NCBI GenBank assembly: GCA_965208525.1
Contig: OZ242340.1
Span: forward strand, 1,736,001-1,800,000
Direction: 5' to 3'
Length of the DNA: 64,000 bases
Source of the DNA: VXYL01 sp965208525
GTDB lineage: Bacteria; Pseudomonadota; Gammaproteobacteria; Pseudomonadales; Azotimanducaceae
Shown: one piece after another, positions 27,436 through 36,309 of the stretch
Position numbering within the stretch: position 1 is the stretch's first letter
How the letters are laid out: each line of letters begins with the position of its first letter
Made by a program: the position numbers and the translations under genes
The notes under the pieces: model-generated
What the model was told of the DNA's origin: nothing
The model's database searches: none
The model's input: the letters and a program-made list of their open reading frames with translations, nothing else

Positions 27436-28623
27436 CTAGGCGCGCTCGAAGAGGCCCGCGGCGCCTTGGCCGCCGCCGATGCACATCGTCACCACGCCAT
27501 ACTGCTTCTCGCGGCGTTGCAGTTCGCGCAGGATGCTGCCCGTGCAGCGCGAACCGGTCATGCCGAACGGATGGCCGATGGAGATGCTGCCGCCATTGAC
27601 GTTGTACTTCTCGTTGTCGATGCCGAGCTTGTCGCGGGAGTACACGCACTGCGACGCGAACGCTTCGTTCAGCTCCCACAGGTCGATGTCGTCCTGGCGC
27701 AGGCCCGCGTTCTCGAGCAGACGCGGAATGGCGAACACCGGGCCAATGCCCATTTCGTCCGGCTCGCAGGCAGCGACCGTGAAGCCACGATAGACGCCCA
27801 TGGGCTGGATGCCGAGCTGATTGGCGCGCTCGGCGCTCATCAGCAAGGTCATGGATGCGCCGTCGGACAACTGCGATGCGTTGCCGGCGGTGACCGTGCC
27901 GTCTTCCTCGAAGGCCGGCTGCAGGCCCGAGAGCCCTTCCAAGGTCGTGGTCGGGCGGTTGCACTCGTCACGGTCCACCGTGACTTCCGCCATGCTCTCC
28001 TCGCCGGTTTGCCGGTCGACCTGCTTCATGGTCACCGTCATCGGCGCGATTTCCTCGTCGATGTAGCCGGCGGCCTGAGCCTTGGCATAGCGCAACTGGC
28101 TTTGCAGCGCGTACTCGTCCTGCATTTCCCGGGTGACTTGGTAGCGCCGGGCGACAACCTCGGCGGTGTTGCCCATTGCCATGAAGATCGCCGGCTTCTC
28201 CTCGATCAGACGCGGGTTGCGGGTGTCGCTGCCGCGCGGCGAACGGGTTGCGCCGGAGATCGAGTCGACGCCGCCGGCCATGGCGATGTCGGTCTGGCCG
28301 GAAGCAATCTGGTTCGAGGCGATGGCGATCGACTGCAGGCCCGACGAGCAGAACCGGTTGATCGTCATGCCGGCCGTGGTGATCGGCAGCTTCGACAGCA
28401 CGACCGCGAGCCGTGCCAGGTTGCCGTCCTGTTCGCCTGTGTGGTTGGCGGCGCCCACGACCACGTCCTCGACCTCTTGCGGTGAGACGTTGGGGTTGCG
28501 CTCCAGCAACGCGTCGATGCAGTGGGCGAGCATGTCATCGGATCGCGTCAAGTTGAAGCTGCCGCGGTGGGACTTGGCGAGCCCCGTGCGGATGCTGTCT
28601 ACGACTACGACTTCTCGTGCCAT
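27436..28623 (-). CDS. fadA: Thiolase (acetyl-CoA acyltransferase)
   Basis: A 395-residue thiolase. The nucleophile is Cys92 in NRFCSSGLQSIA, the catalytic His lies in SIGHPFGMTG, and the second Cys in TMCIGGGQGAAGLFE. The full length and MAREVVVVDSIRTGLAKSHRG match degradative thiolases (FadA/PhaA superfamily). It would cleave a 3-ketoacyl-CoA or condense acetyl-CoA. No fadB lies beside it. A GGAAGGGG ribosome site precedes the ATG. The exact thiolase subclass is uncertain. Confidence 0.93.
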   Translation of the reverse strand: MAREVVVVDSIRTGLAKSHRGSFNLTRSDDMLAHCIDALLERNPNVSPQEVEDVVVGAANHTGEQDGNLARLAVVLSKLPITTAGMTINRFCSSGLQSIAIASNQIASGQTDIAMAGGVDSISGATRSPRGSDTRNPRLIEEKPAIFMAMGNTAEVVARRYQVTREMQDEYALQSQLRYAKAQAAGYIDEEIAPMTVTMKQVDRQTGEESMAEVTVDRDECNRPTTTLEGLSGLQPAFEEDGTVTAGNASQLSDGASMTLLMSAERANQLGIQPMGVYRGFTVAACEPDEMGIGPVFAIPRLLENAGLRQDDIDLWELNEAFASQCVYSRDKLGIDNEKYNVNGGSISIGHPFGMTGSRCTGSILRELQRREKQYGVVTMCIGGGQGAAGLFERA

Positions 28624-28801
28624 TCGGTTTCCCCTTCCTCAAGGTGCTTAAGAAAACAAACGGCCCGCTCATCGAACCGTGCAAGCGAGCGAGTGTACCC
28701 AAAACGCCGCCGCATGGGGCGGCGGGATTTCGCTGGACAGTTCATGGGTGCGCCCTCCTTGTCGGTGCAGATGTAGTCCACAGGCTGCGAGCGCGCCCCG
28801 A

Positions 28802-28902
28802 AGGGCCTTTGGAGGGGCGCGCCCCTCTGGCGCGCTGACCGCGACCTGCAATGAGGAAGCGCCTATCGGCGCTAGGGAAGGCAGAATGCCTTCCCTCCGA
28901 AC
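28802..28902. repeat. REPIN-like element, GGAAGGCA family with shared core
   Basis: It contains GGAAGGCAGAATGCCTTCC (within 28875-28895) on the right, a GGGCCTTTGGAGGGG arm on the left, and between them the core with GCGCCTATCGGCGC that occurs inverted at 22.4 kb. It lies in the 485-base gap 28624-29108 between divergent genes. Apart from this repeat I see no gene or clear promoter in the gap. Confidence 0.75.
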
Positions 28903-29108
28903 GCCGCCGTCACAAGTCCGACAGGCTGCTAGCTAGCGCGCTCTACGACGCGCGCCTACGGGTTCGCTTGCGCTCACCCTCCGGCTAGGGCCAGCGCCGT
29001 TTCTACGGCGCAGGCTGCTAGCATGGACTTCGCGACGTGGGAGAGAGGCAGACAGAAGCTGGCACTCTCTCGGAACGTACTCTGTCGAAGAGAGCGAGGG
29101 GCCTGACA

Positions 29109-30089
29109 GTGGACTTCACGAACGACGGTAACGAGGGGGCGGCGCACGTGTCGCCGCCGCTTCCAGCGCGTACCCAGCGCGGCGCCGACGACGATCTGGT
29201 CGATCGGGCCGGTGAGTGCCTTGCTGGCGGGGACGCGGACGGTTTCATGGACGTCTTCAACCGGCTCCAGGGCAGCCCGGCGATTCCCCCGGGCGAGATC
29301 TCCGAGGAGTTGGCGCCGCGCATTCGCGAGTTCGGTCTCGAGCAGAACTGCCGCGAGCTCTGGGAGCAGGGCTACACCGTGGTCGAGGACGTTGCGCCGA
29401 CGGCGTACTGGCGCGATCTGCGGGCGACCATCCTCGAGGCCGCTTCCGCCGACCCCGGAGCGAGAGCTGGGTCCATGGGCGCCACGTTGATGCCGATGTA
29501 TCCGGTGGTCGCCGAGGCTGCGATCAACCCGAAGATGATGGCCCTCGCGGAGTTCTCGGTGGGGGCCGGGTTCATCCTCAGCAACGTTGCCTCGTCCATC
29601 CGCAGAAAGGGGGACCGGTGTATCGGGCTGCACTGCGACCAGGTCTGGCATCCCGTGCCGTTTCCCGAGCACAACCTCTTCCTGACGGCGTGCTGGGCTT
29701 GCGATGACTTCACGCCCGAGGCCGGCCCGACCATGGTTGCCCCCGGCAGCCGCGCACGGCGTCGGCCGCCAAACCTCGACGAGATCGGCAGGGCGGCGAC
29801 TGTGCCGATCGAGTGCAAGGCCGGGTCGATCGCCGTGTGGGATGGTCGGATCTGGCACGACAACGCCCCCCGGACGATCGACGGCGAGCGCGCCGTTCTG
29901 CACGTGTCCTACACACGGCTGATGATGCGGCAGATGGAGGTCTATCCCCTGTCGGTGCAGGATCGCCTCGTCGAACGGTACGGCGAGCCGATGGCCCAAC
30001 TCCTGGGTCGATACGACTTCCTGGCGAAGCCCGAGGGCAAGGCCTACGTGGACGGCTTCATGCGCGCGGTCGCCTACTCGCGCCGGTAG
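29109..30089 (+). CDS. Phytanoyl-CoA dioxygenase (PhyH)-like Fe(II)/2-oxoglutarate oxygenase
   Basis: A 326-residue protein from the GTG at 29109, which has GAGGGG eight bases upstream; a GTG at 29037 would add 24 residues. The facial triad can be placed: His and Asp in GLHCDQVWHPV and the distal His in IWHDNAPRTI. Arg in RAVLHVSYTR probably contacts 2-oxoglutarate. PhyH-like enzymes hydroxylate or halogenate very different substrates, so none is assigned. Two further PhyH-like genes lie at 47.6-49.3 kb. Confidence 0.85.
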   Translation: MDFTNDGNEGAAHVSPPLPARTQRGADDDLVDRAGECLAGGDADGFMDVFNRLQGSPAIPPGEISEELAPRIREFGLEQNCRELWEQGYTVVEDVAPTAYWRDLRATILEAASADPGARAGSMGATLMPMYPVVAEAAINPKMMALAEFSVGAGFILSNVASSIRRKGDRCIGLHCDQVWHPVPFPEHNLFLTACWACDDFTPEAGPTMVAPGSRARRRPPNLDEIGRAATVPIECKAGSIAVWDGRIWHDNAPRTIDGERAVLHVSYTRLMMRQMEVYPLSVQDRLVERYGEPMAQLLGRYDFLAKPEGKAYVDGFMRAVAYSRR

Positions 30090-30265
30090 GGGCTCTGAGA
30101 TAGCCATCGGTTAGACTTTGACCGACGCGGAAGTCAAGGCAAGGATCCGTTCGCTTGCTCGGGAACCGGCTCATGCGAGCAATCGACCGGTTGCTCGTGG
30201 TGGGCCTTACGATTCGCCGTTGGGAGGTGCTTCCTTGTGAGAACTGTCGAAGGGCAGGAGGAATG

Positions 30266-31675
30266 ATGCGGGTCGCTTGCGCCTTGCTCGGATGGGCCGC
30301 CGCGCTCGGGGCGGTCGCGGAAGGGCCGGAGGAGCTGGTCGATCCGATTCCCGAGACCATCGCCAAGGGCGACATCGTCGTCGGCGTGGTGCCGTTCGTG
30401 CGGGCGCCGCAGTCGTTCGATCCTGTGAAGCCGCTTGGCACCAACGATGCGTGGGCGCGGCTGCAGAGCCTTGCGGCGATTCCGGATGGTTCGGGGCGGC
30501 TCGTGTTCAATGACATTCGGGGGCTGCTTTACGTCACGGATGTCGATGGTGCTGAGCCTGCGGTTTACCTGGACTTGCGGCGGGAGGGCGTTGCGCTCCA
30601 CAACCACGATTTCCCTAACGAGGCGGGGCTGCTCGGATTTGCGTTCCATCCAGACTTCGCAGAGTCCGGCAAGCCCGGCCACGGTAAGTTCTACACCGCC
30701 TACAGCGCGGCGCCGGAGACCCTCGCCGAGGTCATCTCCGGCAGCAACCAGGAGAGCGTGATTCGCGAATGGACCATCGCCGATCCCGGTGCCACCGCCT
30801 TCGTCGGCACCGCGCGGGAAGTGTTCCGGGTGAGTCAGTTCGCCCCCACCCACAACATCGGCACCATCGCCTTCAACCCTGCAGCGGCTCCCGGGTCCGA
30901 CGACTACGGGCTCCTCTACGTCTGTCTCGGCGATGGCGGCGGCGCCAACGATCCGCAGAAGAACGGCCAGAATCCCGACACGTTGCTGAGCGCCATCCTG
31001 CGCATCGACCCCTTGGGCGATGCCAAGGGCGAGTACGGCATTCCCGAAGACAATCCGTTCGCGGACGGTGAGGGCGGGGCACCGGAGGTGTGGGCTTGGG
31101 GCCTGCGCCATGCGCAGCAGTTCTCATGGGACACCGACGGGCGAATGTTCATCAACGACATCGGCCAGGATCAGGTAGAAGAGGTGAACCTCGGCGTTGC
31201 CGGGGGCAACTACGGCTGGCCAGTCCGCGAGGGCACGTTCGCCACGGCCCAAGGCAGCGCGGGCACAAGGCTGGGATCGGTGTACGCGCGCCCGGACGAG
31301 GAAGATGGGCGGTTCGTCTATCCCGTGGCGCAGTACGACCACGGCGAGGGCTTCGCCATCGGCAGCGGCTTGGTCTATCGCGGCGAGGGCATCCCGGAAC
31401 TGCGCGGGCGCTACGTCTTTGGCGACATCACGCTCGGGCGCATCTTTCACATCGACGCAGACGATCTGACGCCGGGAGAGCCAGCAACCATCAGCGAACT
31501 GCGCCTGATGGTGGATGGCGAGGAGCGGGAACTGATCGACCTCGCCGGCTACACCAACACCTACCATGCCGACATCCCGCGCGTGGACTTGCGCATGGGC
31601 ATGGATGCCGAAGGCGAGATCTACCTACTAACCAAGGGCGACGGCTGGATCCGCAAGCTCGTCGTCGCCGACTGA
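30266..31675 (+). CDS. PQQ-dependent soluble aldose/glucose dehydrogenase-like protein (YliI/Asd family)
   Basis: A 469-residue secreted beta-propeller protein. The signal peptide is MRVACALLGWAAALGAVAEG. Family motifs are HNHDFPNEAGLLGFAFHPDF, YVCLGDGGGANDPQKNGQ, SAILRIDPLGD, GLRHAQQFSWD and GNYGWPVREG. AGGAGG precedes a double ATG, and the second (30266) has the better spacing. It would oxidise a sugar or other alcohol in the periplasm using PQQ. The cytochrome c' gene starts 34 bases later and could receive the electrons. Confidence 0.88.
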   Translation: MRVACALLGWAAALGAVAEGPEELVDPIPETIAKGDIVVGVVPFVRAPQSFDPVKPLGTNDAWARLQSLAAIPDGSGRLVFNDIRGLLYVTDVDGAEPAVYLDLRREGVALHNHDFPNEAGLLGFAFHPDFAESGKPGHGKFYTAYSAAPETLAEVISGSNQESVIREWTIADPGATAFVGTAREVFRVSQFAPTHNIGTIAFNPAAAPGSDDYGLLYVCLGDGGGANDPQKNGQNPDTLLSAILRIDPLGDAKGEYGIPEDNPFADGEGGAPEVWAWGLRHAQQFSWDTDGRMFINDIGQDQVEEVNLGVAGGNYGWPVREGTFATAQGSAGTRLGSVYARPDEEDGRFVYPVAQYDHGEGFAIGSGLVYRGEGIPELRGRYVFGDITLGRIFHIDADDLTPGEPATISELRLMVDGEERELIDLAGYTNTYHADIPRVDLRMGMDAEGEIYLLTKGDGWIRKLVVAD

Positions 31676-31709
31676 AGCCACGATCGAACCACCAAGGAGA
31701 CAACCCAAA

Positions 31710-32135
31710 ATGCGCATTTCGACGACTCTTGCCGGGGTGGCGAGCCTCTTGGCCCTCAATGCCATCGGCGCCGAGGCCGACGCGGAATACCGCCAGCACG
31801 CGATGCAGGCCGTGGGCGGCCACATGCAGGCCATCGTCAAGATCATCCGCGGCGAGGTGCCCCACGCCGGCCACCTACCGATGCACGGCAACGCGATGGC
31901 GGACCTCGCGGAGACCGCGGGGTCCTTGTTCCCGGAGGGCTCGGAGGGCGGCGATGCACTGCCCGCCATCTGGGAAGACCCGGAAGACTTCGCCGAGAAA
32001 ATCGAGGCGTTCCGCGCCGCTGCCCAAGAGTTCAAGGAAGCCGCCGCAGGAGGCGACCGGGCGCAGGCCGGCGCGGCGCTGCAGGGCCTTGGCGGCGCCT
32101 GCAAGGGCTGCCACGACGACTACCGGCAGGAGTAG
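31710..32135 (+). CDS. Cytochrome c', class II c-type cytochrome
   Basis: A 141-residue periplasmic protein with a signal peptide (residues 1-20) and a four-helix-bundle pattern. The haem-binding CKGCH (131-135) is at the extreme C-terminus, as in cytochrome c' and c-556. Class II features near the N-terminus are QHAMQAVGGHMQAI and MHGNAMADLAE. The preceding gene encodes a PQQ dehydrogenase and the converging neighbour a cytochrome b561. It could carry electrons or bind NO; the context favours electron transfer. Confidence 0.93.
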   Translation: MRISTTLAGVASLLALNAIGAEADAEYRQHAMQAVGGHMQAIVKIIRGEVPHAGHLPMHGNAMADLAETAGSLFPEGSEGGDALPAIWEDPEDFAEKIEAFRAAAQEFKEAAAGGDRAQAGAALQGLGGACKGCHDDYRQE

Positions 32136-32169
32136 CCCGCCGACGCCGACGCATTCGTCGGGGTGTGGA

Positions 32170-32823
32170 TCAGTCGGGTAGCGCGACCACAACCGCGACG
32201 GCGGCCAGCAGGGTGGCCGCGGCGCGCCAGGCGTAGTGCGGGGTTGGGGGCACGTCGACGGCCTTTGTGCCGGTGAACATCGATAGGGGGGTTGGGTCTC
32301 GCATGGCGCCATAGACGATGTGCGCGGCCACGTGTGTGGAGACCAACGCCACGATGAGCCAGTGGGCGCGGTTGTGGATGAAGGTGGCATTGCGAGCGAC
32401 CTCGAGGGAGACCCACTGCCGCAGGGGGCCTTCGGTGAAGATCTCGTCGGTGGCGAACAGACCCGTGCCCACTTGCAGGGTCACGATTGCGAGCAGCAAC
32501 CCAACCAGCGCGATGCCCGGTGCGGTGTGGGGCGCGGGCGGGTTCCTGCCGCGGAAGTGGTTCAGGATGGCGCGTGGGGAGGTGCGGTAGTTCGCGAGCC
32601 TTGCGTAGAGTCCTCCCCAGATGGCCCAGCCGATGCGGAACACCAGAAGGCCCAAGGCGAGGGTGCCGGAGCGGACGTGCCACTCGAGCAGGCTGATGTC
32701 GCCGATGAGGCCTGTGGTCAACGAGAAGACGACCACGATCGCGAAGGCCCAATGCCAGATGCGCAAGGGCCAGTCCCAGATTCGCGTCTTGGTCGAACGG
32801 GTGTCGTCCACTCCCGTTGGCAT
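32170..32823 (-). CDS. Cytochrome b561-family membrane protein
   Basis: A 217-residue integral membrane protein with four or five transmembrane helices. Candidate haem ligands are His in LRIWHWAFAIVV, LLEWHVRSGTL, HNRAHWLIVAL and ALVSTHVAAHIVYG. Residues WDWPLRIWHW open the prokaryotic cytochrome b561 domain. Its end is 34 bases from the end of the convergent cytochrome c' gene. Pairing of these two cytochrome types is common, which suggests electron exchange between quinone pool and periplasm. Confidence 0.92.
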   Translation of the reverse strand: MPTGVDDTRSTKTRIWDWPLRIWHWAFAIVVVFSLTTGLIGDISLLEWHVRSGTLALGLLVFRIGWAIWGGLYARLANYRTSPRAILNHFRGRNPPAPHTAPGIALVGLLLAIVTLQVGTGLFATDEIFTEGPLRQWVSLEVARNATFIHNRAHWLIVALVSTHVAAHIVYGAMRDPTPLSMFTGTKAVDVPPTPHYAWRAAATLLAAVAVVVALPD

Positions 32824-32865
32824 GGTGGCTAGCGAGCGAGAACGGCGCCTCGGGCTCGCCTCGGG

Positions 32866-34038
32866 TCAGCCGGCCGCCGCTTGCGCTTGACCCACATCCT
32901 CCAGCTTGTAGATGCGCCGCACGTTGTCGCCGAGCACCTTGGCTCTCGCCGGCGGCGTCAGACGATTGGCGAAGGCAGTGAGATCGTCCACCCATGTGTG
33001 CGGATGATCGGGGTGCGGGTAGTCCGTGGCCCACATGAAGTTGTCGGCGCCCACGTGATCGATGATGAACGGGGCGGCGGTTTCGTCCGGGTCGCCGGAG
33101 ATGAAGCACTGGCGACGGAAATACTCGGTGAAGGTGGGGCGCTTGCCGGCAACGTTGACCGAGCGCGCGTGGGCATCCAAGCGGTCGAGCATGGCGCCGA
33201 TCCAACCGGAGCCAGCTTCGAGCACGCCCAGGCGAAGTTCGGGGAAGCGATCGAGCGTGCCGAGGGCCATGAACGAGATCAGCGCCTGCTGGACGATGGA
33301 GCGCAGCCAGATCATGGCGGCCGCGCCCATGCCCTCCGTGGGCCAGTCGAAGATGCCCGCCGCCGCGGTGTGCGGGTGGAAGGTGGGGTGAATCGCCAGC
33401 GGAACGTCGAGTTCCACGCATTTGGCGAACAGCACGTCGTGGTCTGGATGGCCGTGAATCACCCGGTTGTGATTGAACGGGTTGATCCAGGCGCCCTTGC
33501 AGCCGTCCTTGACGGCGCGTTCGAGTTCGGCGGCGGAGCCGGCCGGATCCAGCAGCGTCAACATGGCGATGGGCACGAGGCGCCCACCGCTGCCGCGACA
33601 GAAGTCCGCAATCCAGCGGTTGTAGGCGCGGGCGTAGGCGAGGGTGATCTCGGGGTCTGTCTCCTCCACTTCCCACAGCAGGCAAATGGTGGGGTAGAGG
33701 AGGGAGCAGGCAAGGTTCTCCTGATCCATGAGGCGCAGGCGGTCGCTCGCATCGCAAGCGCCGAGGGGCATGCTGTCGGCATAGCGGCGATCGGGGCTGG
33801 GTTTCAGGTCTTCTGACCCCATCGCGCCCATGATCCCGAGGGAACCCTTGCGCGTGCGCTCGGAGGGCTTGCCGTTGATTTCGAGGTATTCGAGGCCGTC
33901 GTCATCGACGCGAACTCGCAGGGCGCGGTCCAGATACTTCGCTTCGAGGTAGTTCTCCCAAAGGTCCGGCGGCTCCAACACATGGCCGTCGGCATCGATG
34001 GTGCCGTCGTAGGGGAACCGCTTGATTTCGTAGGCCAT
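32866..34038 (-). CDS. Amidohydrolase-2 family metal-dependent hydrolase/decarboxylase
   Basis: A 390-residue TIM-barrel protein of the ACMSD-like amidohydrolase_2 group. The metal-binding start is TIDADGHVLEPPDLW (DxH form). Further metal residues are in LAIHPTFHPH, and the catalytic Asp in FMWATDYPHPDHP. A GGGAGGGAGACG ribosome site precedes the ATG at 34038, so the longer frame is rejected. Relatives decarboxylate or hydrolyse aromatic acids; the substrate is unknown. Confidence 0.9.
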   Translation of the reverse strand: MAYEIKRFPYDGTIDADGHVLEPPDLWENYLEAKYLDRALRVRVDDDGLEYLEINGKPSERTRKGSLGIMGAMGSEDLKPSPDRRYADSMPLGACDASDRLRLMDQENLACSLLYPTICLLWEVEETDPEITLAYARAYNRWIADFCRGSGGRLVPIAMLTLLDPAGSAAELERAVKDGCKGAWINPFNHNRVIHGHPDHDVLFAKCVELDVPLAIHPTFHPHTAAAGIFDWPTEGMGAAAMIWLRSIVQQALISFMALGTLDRFPELRLGVLEAGSGWIGAMLDRLDAHARSVNVAGKRPTFTEYFRRQCFISGDPDETAAPFIIDHVGADNFMWATDYPHPDHPHTWVDDLTAFANRLTPPARAKVLGDNVRRIYKLEDVGQAQAAAG

Positions 34039-34149
34039 CGTCTCCCTCCCACAAGAGCCTTGCCCGATCATGCGAGCAAACGGGGGCGCACGGCAAGTGT
34101 TTTGGTAGGCGACAATCGGTGTCGGCAGCCGTCGCTTCGAGAGGCCCCC

Positions 34150-34878
34150 TTGGTCGTGGATGTTTCTGTTCGAGACTTGCGCCTTGATGTGGTCCAGGCG
34201 CTACGCGACGTTGCGGACCCGGAGCGGGCGCGCGGGCAGCAGGCGTACATGAAGTCCGAGATGCCGTTTCACGGTGTCACGGTGCCGGTTGTACGCAAGC
34301 TCGTTGCGGACACGGTGCGGTCGCGGCCGTTGCCGGACGCGGCAACGTGGGAGCAGGCGGTTCTCGCGCTTTGGCGGTCGGCGGAGCGGCGCGAGGAGCG
34401 CTATGCCGCCGTGGAACTCCTGAACCACAGCCACCACCGGCGCTGGCTGGAGCCGGCTCGGATGGCGATGGTCGAGGAACTGGTCGTTACGGGTGCGTGG
34501 TGGGACTACGTGGACGCCATCGCCAGCGTCGCTGTGGGGCAGATGCTGAACCGGCATCCGGTGGAAGTTGCGGCGCTGCTGCGGCGCTGGGCGTGCGATG
34601 CGGATATCTGGAAGCGACGCACGGCGATTCTCTCGCAGCTCAAGCGTGGCAAGTCCACGGACGAGGCGCTGCTGTTTGCGCTCATCGAGCCCTCCATCGA
34701 GGAGCGCGAGTTCTTCCTGCGCAAGGCCATCGGCTGGGCGTTGCGCCAGTACTCGCGCGTCAACCCCGATGCCGTGACGGCCTATGTCGAACGCCACGCA
34801 AGTCGGCTCTCGCCGCTGTCGAAGCGAGAGGCGCTCAAGGCCCTCTTGAAGTCAGGTGCGGTGGCGGAGATTCCGTGA
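34150..34878 (+). CDS. AlkD-like DNA alkylation repair protein
   Basis: A 242-residue HEAT-repeat-like helical protein of the AlkD/AlkC DNA glycosylase family. Characteristic blocks are YMKSEMPFHGVTVPVVRKLV, REERYAAVELLNH, VTGAWWDYVDAIAS, DIWKRRTAILSQLKR and FFLRKAIGWALRQYS. The Trp-Asp-Tyr region (WWDYVD) aligns with the base-excision site of AlkD. The TTG at 34150 with GAGAGG upstream is preferred; a GTG at 34156 is an alternative. It would remove 3-methyladenine-type or bulky cationic lesions. Confidence 0.9.
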   Translation: MVVDVSVRDLRLDVVQALRDVADPERARGQQAYMKSEMPFHGVTVPVVRKLVADTVRSRPLPDAATWEQAVLALWRSAERREERYAAVELLNHSHHRRWLEPARMAMVEELVVTGAWWDYVDAIASVAVGQMLNRHPVEVAALLRRWACDADIWKRRTAILSQLKRGKSTDEALLFALIEPSIEEREFFLRKAIGWALRQYSRVNPDAVTAYVERHASRLSPLSKREALKALLKSGAVAEIP

Positions 34879-35021
34879 CAGCGCAGACCCGCTCTACCCT
34901 CAACGCACAGCGAGCCAATCCCACTGTGAGGCATGCCGCGCCTGGGCAGGTGGGCGCAACCCTGCTGACGGGGCGGTAGCGTCTCACTTTGGATCACACG
35001 GTGCCGGGCGCTCCGTACCCT

Positions 35022-35132
35022 GGAGGGAGGGCGTCTCGCCCTCCATCGCGCCCGCAAGGGCGCCCATCTTGCTGGTGCAGCGAGTGTTCTCGGTGCCTTT
35101 CGGCGCGACGGAGGGCGAGACGCCCTCCCTCC
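35022..35132. repeat. REPIN-like element, perfect 23-bp inverted arms, GGAGGGCG family
   Basis: The arms 35022-35044 and 35110-35132 are exact reverse complements, and each contains its own palindrome (GGAGGGCGTCTCGCCCTCC and GGAGGGCGAGACGCCCTCC). The core is 65 bases. It sits in the 350-base gap 34879-35228 between converging alkD and cupin genes. No other feature is seen there. Confidence 0.88.
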
Positions 35133-35228
35133 AGAGTGGCGCCGGCAGCCAGTCGAACCCGATCGCCGGGTACCGGCGCCCATCCGCTACAGCCGGCAAA
35201 TGAACGTGAGACACGCCACCGACGGGGC

Positions 35229-35597
35229 TTACGGCAGCTTTGCGTCTTCGTTGATGGGGATGAAGAGGCAGGAGCGGGGCTGGCCCTCCACCGCGCGGCT
35301 TTTGTGGCCGTGGCCGGTGGTGTCTTCGGCGAGCAGGATGTCGCCGGACTCGAGGCGTCTGGTTTCGCCGCTGCCGACGGTGATGTCCACCGAGCCGCGG
35401 AGGTTCACGACGAATTGCCGCCTTGGCGCGGTGTGGAAGTCGAGGTCGTAGTCGCCGTCCACCTCGCGGAACATCACGCCCGGGCCTTCGATGAGCGAGG
35501 AGACCCGGCCGATGCCGCCCTCGGATGTCACCTCGATGTCCACGTCCTCGAAATGCGACTCGCCGTCGTCCCCTGTGTACACCCGCACCACGCGCAT
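35229..35597 (-). CDS. Cupin-domain protein
   Basis: A 122-residue single-domain cupin. The beta-barrel pattern is LDFHTAPRRQFVVNLRGSVDITVG, then ETRRLESGDILLAEDTTGHGHKSRA; the second His pair (HGH) could bind metal. An AAGGGGAAGG ribosome site precedes the ATG. It is followed at short distance by the GST gene on the same strand, so the two may be cotranscribed from upstream. No substrate can be inferred. Confidence 0.88.
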   Translation of the reverse strand: MRVVRVYTGDDGESHFEDVDIEVTSEGGIGRVSSLIEGPGVMFREVDGDYDLDFHTAPRRQFVVNLRGSVDITVGSGETRRLESGDILLAEDTTGHGHKSRAVEGQPRSCLFIPINEDAKLP

Positions 35598-35637
35598 TTG
35601 CCTTCCCCTTGCCGGTTTGCGTTCCCAATGCCTCGAT

Positions 35638-36222
35638 TCAGCCCCGTGCCCGCACCGCGGCCTCGCGTTCCAGGCAGCGGCCCAGCCAATCGTCCACGTT
35701 GCCGTGGCCTGAAAGGTCGATGCGCGCCATGCGGCTCCAGCTCAGGACGCTCGCGACGTTGAGATCCGCCACCGTGAAGTCTTGGTTCACAAGATAATCG
35801 CGGTCCGCAAGGTGGCCATTCAGCACCCGCAGGGGACGTTGCAGCGTCCCGATGCCAGCCGCCACTGCGTCCGGGTCCTTCTCGTAGCCCATGATGCCGT
35901 GCAGGTGCTTGAGCACATCGAGCAACGTGCCCTCGACGGCAGTCATCACCCAGAAGCACCAACGCAGGGTCTGCGCCTGCTCGTCAACCGAAGACGGCAT
36001 CAGCTTGCCGTGCTTGCGGGCAAGGTAGAGGTTGATGGCCATGGACTCGGTAAGGATGAAGCCGTCGTCGTCGATGGCCGGCACCTGCGCCATGGGGTTG
36101 ACGGCGACGAGCGCTTCCGGCGTGGCATCGCTGATGTGCTCGTAGTCGATGCCGAGCTCCTCCGCCATCCACAGTGTGCGGTAGGTGCGGGTCTGGACGT
36201 GGCCGTAGATCTTGAGTGCCAT
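35638..36222 (-). CDS. Glutathione S-transferase family protein
   Basis: A 194-residue GST. The thioredoxin-like N-domain has YGHVQTRTYRTLWMAEELGIDY, then VNPMAQVPAIDDDGFILTESMAINLYLA, which carries the glutathione gamma-Glu contact (ES). The C-terminal all-helical domain includes DFTVADLNVASVL. A GGAGAGAGC ribosome site precedes the ATG. It lies 40 bases upstream of the cupin gene on the same strand. Detoxification or a catabolic thiol-transfer step are both possible. Confidence 0.92.
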   Translation of the reverse strand: MALKIYGHVQTRTYRTLWMAEELGIDYEHISDATPEALVAVNPMAQVPAIDDDGFILTESMAINLYLARKHGKLMPSSVDEQAQTLRWCFWVMTAVEGTLLDVLKHLHGIMGYEKDPDAVAAGIGTLQRPLRVLNGHLADRDYLVNQDFTVADLNVASVLSWSRMARIDLSGHGNVDDWLGRCLEREAAVRARG

Positions 36223-36245
36223 GCTCTCTCCTGCTGGCGCGTTGG

Positions 36246-36265
36246 CAGTTCGCGTGCGCGAACTG
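36246..36265. repeat. 20-bp palindromic hairpin, CAGTTCGCG family
   Basis: CAGTTCGCGTGCGCGAACTG, a perfect palindrome between the peroxiredoxin and GST genes, related to those at 22167 and 37952. Confidence 0.75.
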
Positions 36266-36309
36266 CTGGCGGAATGGGTGTCTGGTCTGCGCCTATCGCG
36301 AGGCGCCCG

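Noticed and set aside
28974..30107. 377-codon minus-strand frame opposite the PhyH gene
   Set aside because: Low-complexity His/Arg/Gly-rich translation without a domain; the plus strand has the Fe-binding motifs.
32120..33757. 545-codon frame overlapping the amidohydrolase and cytochrome b561 on the same strand
   Set aside because: Arg/Pro-rich out-of-frame reading of two real genes.
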